DNA from: Gordionus sp. m RMFG-2023
Taxonomy: Eukaryota > Nematomorpha > Gordioida > Chordodea > Parachordodidae
Reading direction: 5' to 3'
Length of the DNA stretch: 64,000 nt
NCBI RefSeq assembly: GCF_954871325.1
Contig: NC_088775.1
Span: forward strand, 16,283,561-16,347,560
The notes under the pieces were generated by a model. It had not been told where the DNA came from. It saw nothing but the letters and a program-made list of their open reading frames with translations, and searched no databases. Positions 1-13,000 of the stretch are shown piece by piece; positions within the stretch are counted from its first letter, which is position 1, and every line of letters starts with the position of its first letter. Both the position numbers and the translations under genes were made by a program.

Positions 1-925
1 GAATCCATTGCTGGCAGACATTCAAAAAAAACCTAGAAATTATATTTATACATTTGATTAAATTTCCTCTTGTAATATAAAAAGATAAATACGTATACAG
101 AACGAAAAAATTTGACAATATAGTACAATCATTGGCCAGCGTTATAAAAATAAAATTAAATACAAAAATATTCATTTTCCTATTGCAGACATTAATGATT
201 GAGAAACACTTGAACATATGGGGCAATTGATCTGATGTTATAAAATAAAATTTAAATAATATATTTATAATAGTTGACAAGTCGGTCAAAAGTCATTTGA
301 CCTAGTCATATATGGTCAAATAATCTGAAGAAAAAAATTAAAAGATATTGGATCCCCAACCATAGCAAGAGGAGAGCATCTAATTAATAATGAGTTGAAG
401 CATATGAAATAATACAATATTTTAAGTATCATAAATTTCAGAAGTAAAAGGAGGTGTATTTAATAGAAAAAATATGTGAAAAACTCCCAAAACAATTCGA
501 TTTCGACCCTAAATGGGTGGAATGTTCCCATCTTGCCCATAAAGAGAAATGGCATTTTACTAACAATTCTTAATATTAATTCTTTTTCAGAAAGAAATTA
601 ATCGATTTGGGTTAATCGACATACGAAAAAAGAAATAGATATTTAAAAAAACCTTGATATCAGGAAAATTTATTAAAAATTAATGAACCAGAACAAGGCT
701 TTGTCACGAAAAGCGAAACATTAATTATAGAACGATAATGAATTTTAAAAATATTATAAAATTAATATAACAGATATATACAAAATAAAGGCCTTAAAAA
801 ACTTTATTCGAATTTGACAATATTTGACAGTTCAAACATAGACCAATTTACCTAATCATATTTGACCGGGCCCTGATATAATATATTATTATCGCGAATT
901 ACAAATTTGTTTATTTGAATATTAC
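1..925. other. AT-rich stretch, downstream or last intron of VPS41
   Basis: No repeat end or ORF could be supported. A further VPS41 exon carrying a CxxC was sought on the minus strand. The only Cys-bearing stretch after an acceptor-like TAG, at about 1-30, has a single Cys and was not accepted. Confidence 0.4.
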
Positions 926-1035
926 TTTATAAATTGAAGTGGTAGAGTTTTCGTAAAGTAAATTTTTAAGGCACTCGTGGTGAAAGGCATGCTTGCACAA
1001 GTATAGAATAATGTCATTCAGATTAATATAGTTAA
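926..1035 (-). CDS. VPS41: VPS41 exon 20 (Cys-His core of RING)
   Basis: The exon completes a Val codon and encodes INLNDIILYLCKHAFHHECL, matching VVVFHCRHMFHKECL, followed by KNLLYENSTTSIYK. A GTAATA donor lies in phase 0. If it is not used, the protein ends VIFK-stop four codons on and lacks the last RING CxxC, so a further exon left of position 926 or outside the window is likely. Confidence 0.83.
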
Positions 1036-4000
1036 CTTTTTTATGTCGAGAATCGCCAATTTTTCTATCATCTACCCCATTGTCTTTATGTTATTTTAGG
1101 TGTGCATAATAGAAAATAATTATTAATAAGTCTACCTAACTTAGAGATCAAAAAGAGGAAATTTTTTTTCTCAGAATCTCCTTTCAATATGACAATTTTT
1201 TATGGCGAAATTTAGGATTTATAAAATAGATATAATATTAGTACTTTATAGTTTGCACAAATTGAGCGTTTGCTTATTGCCATACACTTTTAATAATAAA
1301 AACGTAACGCATCCCTTGTTTAAACTGATGTTGTCATTTTATTAGTACCGCCGATTCAAAATTTAACTAAGTTAAAAAAAAGAATCGGTTTTTATAAATT
1401 ATATTATCGTCTGGTTCATTTCATTAATTCTAAATATACTATTTCAAAAGATAAGCTAATTTTTTACATTTTTCATTAATGTTGTTAAATGGCTCGATTT
1501 GAGCCGATTTTTAAAAACGACTAACTGAATATTTTTACCAGAAAAATATTGCCTATGCCTCGAGTTTTCGCTAATAGACATCCATATATGAGCAAAATCT
1601 TCAGGCTTGCGTAATATTTTTCTGGATAAAATATTGAATTATCGACTCTGAACGCCGTTTATCAACACTAATTTACATATAATTAAACAATTATAGGAAG
1701 AAATTTTTAATGCCCTTCCCCATATCATTCTTAGGGTAACAAGATTTTGGTACTTGCAAAATGATAGAATTAAAAAAAAATTGAAAAAAGCAGTTTGGTC
1801 TTTAAAATGGTTTCTAATGCTAAACGGAAATTTGACCAATTTGCACGATACCATTTGAAATGCATTATTTGCGTTTCTAACGCAGCTGTAACTCTATCTA
1901 CCGAGAATTAACTCAATTAGCGGCTTCTCTATTAGTAAAAAAAATAAATCTAATTAACTCGTAAGTAACAGCTTGTCTCACTGCTCGTAGAAACGCTCAT
2001 ATGTGCGCACATTAAATTACAATCTAATATACAGCTGTTAAATCAGTTCTAAATGTGGATTAAAACAATTAATTGACTACAAAGCAATTTGTCTAATTGG
2101 AGTCCCATTAATATTTAAAATTTGGCCAACAAGCCTTTTTAAGATTTGGCCTCCATTTTTTATAAAACGAATGCAAAATGGAGTCTCACGATAACTAGAT
2201 AAGACTAAGCTTGGTATTTATTTTTTTTTAAAAGCAAATAATAGGTAAAATTTATAATCTAAAGCGATATTATTCATTTCATCGCATTGCGCGATCAATT
2301 ATAAATTTAACCTATTATTTGCGAACTTTTGAAAAATACCCAGCGAGGTGTGCTCCATTGCCTGAGCGATTAGCGCTTACTATAACTGAAGCCTAAATCC
2401 AAATAAAATAAACTCCAGAGTTGATTCATAGAAATCTGACAATTCCAGAGAATGTGTTACTTTAATAGAGTAAATCTTTAATATATAAAACAAACATTAC
2501 CCGTCATCGATGTTTCGTCTTTTGTCGAAGATGTCTCCTTATCACAACTTTTATAAACGCTATTATCAGAAGCGGGGTGGAAATTTAAAGAGGAAGAGTC
2601 GGAGAACAGGGACTGCTGGCAATGACTACAGTTAAAATGGACACTTTTAAGATGATGATCTTTGTTGTTCTTGTGAATATTTTCGTTTAGCAAGAAGGCG
2701 TAATCGGCATCATCCGTAAGGGTGAAAGATTTCTTACTAATTTGAAATTTTTCGCGGAATAATTGGGCGGCGTCGGAGAGCAAAATTTTATTGCAACTAT
2801 CTCTGAGCTCGGTCTTAGTTCAAAATTATTTGTCCATTTATATACAAAAATAAAAATATAAAAATTTGTAATATCAACCATCTTTTATGTTGGAATAGAA
2901 ATCTTCAATCCTTGGAACCGGAAGTAATCAAGGAATCGAAACCTGTTATAGAAGACAGAGTAACTTTAAATGTCCAGAAACCGGTTACTATAAAATTGTG
3001 GAGTAATTTATATTTTTATTATTTTAAAATATTGTGCGATTGACTCATCTTGGAGTATTTATTTATCGTTTAAATTTTTTTTGATATAATAGAGTTTGAA
3101 ACCTGAGTCTGAAACCGTGTAAAATTTAAGAATCGAAACAACTAAAGTATTCAGAATCATAATATTTTTTGTCCTAATCCCAAAACGCTCGTTATAAACT
3201 CTCAAAAATCATATTCATTTTTTACAATTTGATAAAATGAGCTCTATCTAACCTCAGTAAAAAACGAATATAATGATGAATAACAAATTTTGCGCACATA
3301 ATCAATCTTTGAGCCCAGACCGGGCCTTAAAACCGGGTTTATTTTTTAATGATAGATTTGAAAAAGAAAACTAAATGGTAAAAAGCAAAAAAATTCAAAT
3401 AATAAAAAAAAGACCTGTAAATGATAATCCCTTAATATTTTGACTAGCGAATCCCTCAAACCTTGGATTTTCATTCCGGCTTGGATTTGTTGAATTAGTA
3501 TTAGAGGATCGACATAAGTTCCGATATTTTGTAGTAGAATTGTTACGAAGGCTTATTAAAAAAAAATGTATTTATACCAGAAGTGATTTTTCTGCCCAAA
3601 AAAATCTCTCACGATCTTTAAAGCTATTTGATTTCGAGCAAATGATAAACTCTGATATTTATTTTAACTTGAGATAATTAATTTCAAAGTAACATACCCG
3701 AAGCTAAAGGTGATTCAACTAAACAATGAAGCTTAACGTATGATTAACCAGATTTCATAATGACAACTAAAAAATATATTAAATTAACTTATTATAGACT
3801 AATAAATATATTTAATACAGAATAATAATGCACTTTTAATATATAATAAAATACTTTGTTTTTAAAAAAAATTTAATAAGCGGCAAATTTCGTCAAATAA
3901 TGTCGCGTTCAAATGACATAAAAAAATCGTTAAAGTCCAAACCAACAATAAATTTATAAATATAAGGAAAGTTTATTTTACAAGGATTATTAATTGATAA

Positions 4001-7000
4001 ATTGATAAGTTCGACCCATAATTCGCTATCGTCTTGCTCCTTGCAATAATTTATAGCTCCGTTTATATCCTCCAGGTTTTGAATCATCACGGCTAAAGCT
4101 TTTTTAGAATTTCCTACTCTTACTTTTTGGGATTTAATAATTATGTATATATATTTTTTTTAAATAAATGATAACTTAAAGTTTCCTAAAAAATTTTCAT
4201 TTAAGAAGACCATGAAAAGATTTTTATGCATAGAAATCACAAAAGATTTTACAAAAAAGTATTTTAAATCTTAGATAACATTTGATCATTAATCCTGATC
4301 AACTATTCTCAAAAAAAAATCCTCATTCTTTGATGATTTTATGAAAATCATTGAATAGGTTATATTATTGTCCAATTAAAAATAGATTAAGGTTTATATT
4401 AATACTTATTTTAAATCATTTAAACAGAATTTTGAAAATTTATCACCAATAAATTATCTAATATATCAAAAAATCCAATCTATTTAAACTATCGATTTAC
4501 ATATTAATTAAATCAAAATTTATCTATTTAATATTTATGCAACGTTGAGGTTATCAATACCAGGGATGTGATTTTAAAAAACCAGGGTCCTGGTTTGAAG
4601 AACATAAAGAAATATAGACTCAAAATAACACAATTTTTTTTCATTTATTTTTTTATAATACATCATTTACAAGTAAAAAATTAATTAGTAATTTATATTT
4701 CAAATGTTCTATTTTCCTACAATCATAAAATAAAATGGAAGCACCAGAAAATTTTTGAAAAATGCGAAGGAAAAAAATGATTCCATGAAAAAATAATTTC
4801 TAACACCTAGAACCCTCCACTCTTAAAAATGGTCCAGGTCCTGGGTTGACTTCAGAATAAATATGAGGGCTAGGGAGGTTACATCCTTGATTAATAACCT
4901 AAACAAAATAAATAAATTTTAAAAAATAAACCTCATTCGTATTTAATTTTTAATAGTGTATAAAATAAAGGGCGTTCTCAAATTATATATAATTTATAGG
5001 GAAAAAGTTTGTTTTAAATGTAAGTCAAAATAAGAGAAATTACCATACAAAAAAACCATTTCACGATGCATTTCACTAGTCCTACACTCCTCCAGAGCCC
5101 TGTGTAGATTGTAATGTTGGCTATTTTTCAAAAAATTCATCAATTTTAGAGGTTCATATTTGGCGTATAATTTTACCTAATATACATTTATATATAATTT
5201 ACAATGACATATAATAATACCTAGACTGACGATTCATTCATTAAAATGCATTTTTAAGCGTCGTTAAAAGCAAATCAGCTGGACCCGCCATTTTGGTAAC
5301 CTTTATAATAATTATTTTCATGTTAAAAACTAATATTAAATTGATAACTTACTTTCTCATTATCTCGATGATCAGGCAATTCTTTAATAAAGTTTGCATC
5401 AGATATAATATAAAATTAGGCTCTCGTTTAAAATTTTAATATTTATTACAGTAACCAAGATGGCGTCTCTAGCTGATTTGTATTGATGTACACTTTTAAT
5501 GAATGAATTGTCAGTCTAGGTATTATTATATGTCATTGATAATTTAAGAATTAAGGTTTCATTTATAATTGACGCAATGGATGCGATATAACAGTTAATC
5601 GAGTTAAATATAAAAAAATCTTTTAAATCAATCAGTTCAAATCATAATTTTAGAATGATTAATATTAATAAAAGAAATATCTCATTAAAAAATTTTAAAA
5701 CACGCAGCTCTTATATCGTGTCCAAGCAAAAAAAACATTAAATAAATATAATATATAATTATAACTTGAAGACCGTGAAAATTTTTGCCAAAATGAATGT
5801 CTTTCTCAAAAAGTAGGTCCAAGTAATTTAGTAACAGATTCGGTGAGGGTTCAAGTTGTTGGACAATGTGATTGACATTTATCTATAAATAGAAAAGATA
5901 TTTTTTTTATTAGAGGATTCAAAAAATTCTAATCGATCACTTTAAGTTGCCGAAACTAATTTTTAAATGGAGTAAAATATAGCAATTTGAAGCTAAATGG
6001 CAGTGTTGTTAAATGCTACTTTTAAAAGTAGCGCGCTACCGCTACCGCTTTCAAATGAGTAGCGCACTATTAGCTACTTTTTTACGCTATATTTTGATTT
6101 TTTTTAAAATATTTTTTTACGTAATTTTATTTCCACAAATAAAATATTGGTATAAAAACATGATTATATTTGTTACATATATATATATATAATTTATTTA
6201 TTATTGCACTTTAATAATAATAACATTTCGGTACTATCATCCCCAAATCTAGAGCGATGATCAGAAAGTATATTTGCCATACCAAATAATCGTTCAGCAC
6301 TAGCACTTGAGCGCAAAGCAGTATTAAATTTAATAAACACACTTTTTATATGAAAAAAATCATAAAAATATTTAAATGAGTATTTTAGATTTAAAAAAAG
6401 CATCTAGAGATTCAATAATATTATTCAAAAAAATCATCTATGGAAGGCCGCGGTTTCGATCTTGCTATAGTATTAGTATCGTGGTTAGGCATGGCATTTT
6501 TTAACGTTACCATCAGCCTATCAAGTTGCCCTTTAGATTCAGTTAAATTATTGTATGGCCAATTTAATTTGAAACTAGGATGAATAGCAGCTATTATGTT
6601 ATCATCATCATACAGATCTGGAAATCTAATTTATATAAAGCGATTATATTTATAAAAAAAAGAATACCTTTTTAATTTTCAAAATTTAAATTTATCTGAG
6701 ATTTAGATTCATTCATAAAAAATATTAAAATAGCATTAAATTATGGTAAATAAAGGTTATAAAAATATAATTATTATACACAAGGTAATTAATAATATAT
6801 TAATTTTGAATTTTATATTAATACTATATATTAATATTATAGAAAGGATAATCTATATTTTTCTCATTTTCCAAAGAAATTTCGCTATCTTCAACAATCT
6901 CACACATTTTTAATAACTAGATTTATAATGCTAACTACATTTATAATGTATATTTTTAAATATAAATTTAAATTTCAAAATTAAATAAAAGGATTATAAC

Positions 7001-10000
7001 ATTTATAATGTATATTTTTAAATATAAATTTAAATTTCAAAATTAAATAAAAGGATTATAATTTTAGATTTAATAAAAAATATTTTTTAGATGTATTTAT
7101 TATGTAATATTGAAAGGCTACTTCGCTACTTTCTAAATTAGTAGCGAGCTACGGCTATCGCTATTTTCTAAAAAAAGTAGCCAGCTAAAGCTACCGGTAC
7201 TGAAAAAAGTAGCGCGCTATTTTAACAACACTGCTAAATGGTAATGGTATAATGTTTTTTTTAGAACTCGATTGTTAGAACCTTATAATATTCCCGCGAC
7301 TATATGTTTTATGCATGCATATAAAAATAAAGAAAGGAAATGGAACAAGGAAGAGAAATAACTTTACTTTGTCTCGATATTTGATGAGCAAATTTAAGGT
7401 TAGAGTTTTATCCAATTGTATAAGAGAAGAAATCGTTTTATCCTTGACCATTTCAAAAAGCTGATAATCGACGATGAGTTTAAACGTCTCCGAACTCATA
7501 TTTAACTTGATGTAAATGGATAAGGCCATTTCGTACTTCTCATTGAACGTATAACTGTTATGTATAAAAGAAAAAACAATGTTTCTCTCAAAATATATAT
7601 CTATATGAGAATTTCCATTTCTACGAAATATATTATACAACACCACTAATCTAATTAGAGTACTCGTAGTAGGTTGAATTTTTGAGGGAGGTAATTAATG
7701 ACCTGATTATTTAAATACGCTAATTTTAAAAAAAATATACAATTGTTTAATCTTTTTTATCTGATATTTCACTTTCTCTTGTGGGAGATATTATTATCTT
7801 TTTGTTTTACTTTTAATCTAATTTGAAAAAAACATATATTCAAAATAAGCAAGAAATATTCCTAATATGTGGCTAGGTTAACCCTTATCAAAACCATAAA
7901 TTCGAAATTTTTACTATATATAATTTTTTTTTCCTGTTATTTTAGCTTGTTATATTTCTTAGGCTTATTAAGTTATTATGATTATTACAATAGATACATA
8001 AAATAAAAATCATTAAATTTTATGTTATATATGGATGTAAAATAGTTATTAGTAACATTCAATATATTTGTTTAATGAGTCGTAGGCAGTAGGCTTGTTG
8101 ACAGAAGTTGCTAGACGTATGGCTGATTTAACAAACAAGTTATCGAGTTTTTTAAATATTAATTTGACCTTGGTGAGCAAGTCATTTTTATGTTTCTTAT
8201 TTTTATCCATGTCATCCCTCTTAAAGGATGTAGAAATGTGATTAATGGGTAAGAGGTAGATAGTGGCATCCCTAATTTGCCATGTCAGTGATTTTTTGCT
8301 AGCAGGGGGGTTTTCAAGGTCCTAAAGGAAATTTAGCCATTAGTTTACTGAAGAATAATTATCTAACAAGGAAATCAGATTTTTGGACAGGTGTCTGGCA
8401 ACTTAAAGTCTTGCCTCCTTAGGTATTCGGGATGTGACGAATGGTTTTGAAGTTGTTAAAAATATTTCTACATATGAAGAGTCGGCTGGATCAAACGTCG
8501 AACTATCTGCGCCAGTGGAGTTAGGGACTGTTGGGCCAGTATGTTGGGAATGGTAGCTATCGGTTTCTTGTTGTGATGAGGGCAAGAGCAGAAAGTGCAT
8601 AAAATTATTGTGTATTTGTAACACGTTTATATAATATAAAAAATAATTAATTAATTTTATAATTAATTTAGATTATGTATGCTTATCTTACCATCATTAA
8701 ATTAAATAGATTTTAACTATTTTATACCTATTATATATATAATTAATTTAGATTATGTATCCTTATCTTACCATCATTAAATTAAATATATTTTAACTAT
8801 TTTATATCTATTATATATAATATATAAAATTTAATTATTTATATTTTATGTATCTATTGTAATAATTATAATAATTTAATAAGCTATATATAATTTTTTT
8901 TTTTAAAAAAAAGAAGGTTTTTCTTCTTTCTAAAAAAAGAAGTAGATAACTTGCAGGCCAGACCTAATATCCGGTACAATAGTCTGGATAGAAAAATATA
9001 TCTGGTGGGGTCCTAAAGTATAAATTGACAATGCAACCTGGACCGAAATATTTTAAAAAAAAACTCCTGCTAGACTGGTCTCTGTATGCATAAATTTAAA
9101 ACCATTTATTTAAGGTTCAACTTTTGTGTACTCTTGAAACGTTTAAAAAAATATAATATATTTACAGCAAAGCTAGGCATTGGAGCAGGATCAAATCTTC
9201 AGGATTTTGACCTAATTTTTCTAAAACTAAATTTGTCACGAAATTTAGATCGTATAATCTGGAAGGCAGCAGCTTGATAAGGTCTAAAAAAATCTAGAAA
9301 GACAAATTTATAAGAAAATGTATACATAAAAATTTATTAAAAAAATAAAATCAACTGATATCATGTAAAGATTTCTTAAGTCATTGGAGAAGAATAAACA
9401 ACCCTAAAATTAGGAATATCACGCTCAATCAGTAACCGGTGGCATCGTTAGTTCTTATGATATCTAGAAGAGTTTAAAAAAAAAGTCTGTGCAAATAAAA
9501 TTTAAGCGTGTGGCCCGCAACGTGTTCGCCCTTTAGGGGATGGCACTGTCGTTATCTTCAATCATTTATTTTATCGGCACATATTTCCTAGCAAATTTCA
9601 GATTAAGCTAAGATTTTCTTTCAAAAAATTGTCAAATAGCTTAGATGATCATTAAAAAATAATAATTAAATATCAATAATTAAATAATAAATAAAACAAA
9701 AAATAAATAAATTAAAATACAAACATATAACGTAGGTTGAAAGATTGAGTTTACAAATGAAAGAGACATGAAAAAAATGAGGAAAATCTTAAAGCGCAAG
9801 CACAACAAAATAAAGGATAAAATTATAATTACTTCTTAATTTCTATTATATGGTACAATAAACTTCAATATTCCCTTTCCCTCTTCCCCATTCTTCCCTT
9901 AACTTTTACCCACTTTAGGCTTTAAAATTAGCACAGCTAAAAAAAAGAGCCATTTCCCATATGTAAGTAATAAATCTCGATATAAATAATATTGTAATCT

Positions 10001-13000
10001 TTATTGAAATAGTAATTCACAAAGAGTGAATGATTTTGACTAGATACCGAAATCAAGAAAATATATCACAGCCAATGACATAATACCTAGACTGACGATC
10101 ATTCATTCAAATGCATTTTTAAGCGTCGTTAAAAGCAAATCAGCTGGACCCGCCATTTTGGCAACACATATAGTAATTATTCTCATGTTAAAAACTACTT
10201 TTAAATTGATAACTTGCTTCCTTATTATCTCGATGATCCGATAATTCTTTAATAAAGTTTGCATCAGATATAGGAATAAATTAGCCTCTCGTTTAAAATT
10301 TTAATGATTAGTGTAACCAAGATGGCGTCTCCAGCTGATTTGCATTGATGTACACTTTTAATGAATGAATCGTCAGTCTAGGCATTATATATGTCATTGA
10401 TCACAGCAATATCGCGCTATTTTCACGATAACTAAGCTTAAGGTGTGCCAAGCGTGGTTTACCTCCTTTTCCACTCCAGATCTCTTATTTAAAAAATATA
10501 TATTTCAACTATAAAATCTTTTGATTTCTCCTGGAGTGGGGCTTTGACTCCTCATATAACGAAGTATTAGATAATTATTATTTTGACAAATTTTAAGTTA
10601 TTTATCGATAGAGATCGTAGTTGTTTAGTATTTGTATCGATATATTTTTTGGCGTATTAAATATATCGCCACATGGAAAAATTGTATATTTACATTCCTT
10701 TTAGTTAGGTACATTTTATGAAAAAAATACCCGATAGCTCACGTTATTATCATGTAAAACCCATTTTTCGATCTGGCTCTTTGGTGAAGACCTTATCATC
10801 AATAACTCGGAAAAGATTAAATGGTAGCATTGGGATTCTAATTCGACCAAAATCTCTTTATCATTCGTCTTGTTTAGAGGAGGAACGTTAAAAAATTTCA
10901 AATTTTCTTTGTATTCTTCCGCCGTATTGGGATTAAGGATCAGAACCAAACTCCTCAACTTTTGACTCTTCGCAAATTTGTAAATCACATCCGTCCACAT
11001 CTCGATTAATAACGTCGCAATGGCGAGTTTAAAATTGTTGCTTATTATTTTTGAATCTTTAAAATTTTATTGTTAATTTTTTTAAATTTCTGATTATATT
11101 ATATTACATTTATTTTGCTTTCTTTCTTTCTATGTATAATTTTTTCTATAGCACGATATAAAACTAACTGCCTTTTTTTTCCATAAAAGCAAACCTCCAG
11201 TGCCAGAGTTGATCGAGAAGGATAGGGGCATGAAGGGATATCTGTAATACGGTTTGATAACGTTCAGAGCCGCCTTTTCGAACAGTCCCTCGGCTATCAG
11301 GTGGTCAGAATAAATCTTAGCAACTTTGTATGAGAGAAGCAAGGCTTGGTTAGATTCTTCGGTGTTAAAACTAGGCCTGCTACCATATTCCTTGATATTA
11401 TTGGTTGCGAGGCTGGAGGGAGATTTCGATAAATTTTTAGTAGTCATTGTCAGAGCATTATTGTCAGCTTGATAAATAGATTTTAAATGAATTTATGTTA
11501 TCAAATACTATAAGCAGATTTTTAAAAATTACTAGCAGCGGCATCTTAGCTAAAGTTTCATGTGTATTATGTCCGATAAAAAATTATACCTTATATATAA
11601 AAGTATAGTGTATCTTTGACACAAATATTAGTGGCACTGACCAACTTTAAATTAATCAAGAATTCTATTTAGTTGTCTTCAACCTGATTATATGGAATAG
11701 GGATGAGGGTGGCTTATAGAAAAAAGTTAAATATGATTTTAAGCAGGGATCCAATCCGAACCAAATCCAAACCTTTAAACAGGTATTTTTTACCAAACCT
11801 GAACAGAACCACTATATGAACCGGGTTGACCCCATGATTTTATGCGTATAAAATAATGTGAAAATGTTTGCTAGTTTAAATTCTAATAATTTTTATAAAC
11901 TTCTGTTTAATGCCATTTTATGTTTTTTAAATATTTTTAAGCTTATAATGCCTAGAGATAAATGAATCCAATATATCTACATGTAGTATTATTTATATTT
12001 AAATTAAATATTATTTAATAATGTGCATTCAATAAAATGAACGTTTTATCCACGTATTTTAATTTTAATGATGAAATAAAAAAAATGTGCTTTCCTATAC
12101 ATAATTCGACAGTGTCCAAACCGGTGCTTAGTCTAATATCTTTAATTTTTTACAGAGTCTGAACTTTGACCCGTCATTTTTATTCGAACTCCCTGATTTT
12201 GGGCAAAAATTCGAAATTTTTAACTAGTTAGAAAAAAAATATATAATAAAAAATTAATCTACCTTGAACTTGATATGAATAATATAATTTGATGGCGGAA
12301 TTGAGGGCCTCCTCGAATGATTCTTTGTCTAACAACCAATAAACGTGATCTTGAGAGGACCTAGAACGACCTAAAACAATGTCCTTTGGACTCGCGACAA
12401 AAAAGATTCCCTCTCCAATTAAATAATCTAGGAAGTGAAAATAATTAAAAATCTATGAAATCGGCAATTTTACAAAATATGATAATATTAGTATTTGCAA
12501 ACTTCAATACCTAAACTATATTGAGTGGGTTTCGTAGTTTGCCAATCCTTGGTGGACAAGGCGTCGTTGACCGTTTCCTCATAATATTTGTCAGTTCTTG
12601 GATTAATAACATGTAATTGAGGCCTAACACATATATCTCCATCAATTTTTGGCTTAGGTGAGTAGAAAGATGGTGGTTTATTTTCTGGAAATTCAGACAC
12701 TTCTTCTCCAGAAGCTATTCCCGTGATGGATAAGATGGAATTTGTTTTCTGGTGGTCATCATCCATTCCGGATGCTAAGCTTGTGGCTATAATTTGGTTA
12801 TCTTCCTAAACAAATCAAAAAATAATTTACAAAGTTGCTAAATAATTTAAAATTCATTTTCTTTACAAGAAAATTAAGGATTTTTTAGCAAGGATGTGAA
12901 CCCGAACCCTCGTATTTTGGTTGAACCCGAACCCGGACCCTTTTTAAAAGTGAAGAGTCCAAGGGTTCTAGGTGTCATAAAAAATTAAAAATATTTTTTT

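Larger units (their letters stand above)
7908..8906. repeat. Inverted AT-rich repeats around a VPS41 exon candidate
   Basis: The arm near 7966-8035 (GCTTATTAAGTTATTATGATT, then ACAATAGATACATAAAAT) recurs inverted at about 8812-8885. The arms bracket the less AT-rich 8053-8624 stretch. No target duplication was found, so whether this is a transposon or intron palindrome is open. Confidence 0.45.

Noticed and set aside
1-30. A last VPS41 exon after an acceptor-like TAG, with a single Cys.
   Set aside because: The expected CxxC is absent and the sequence runs off the window.
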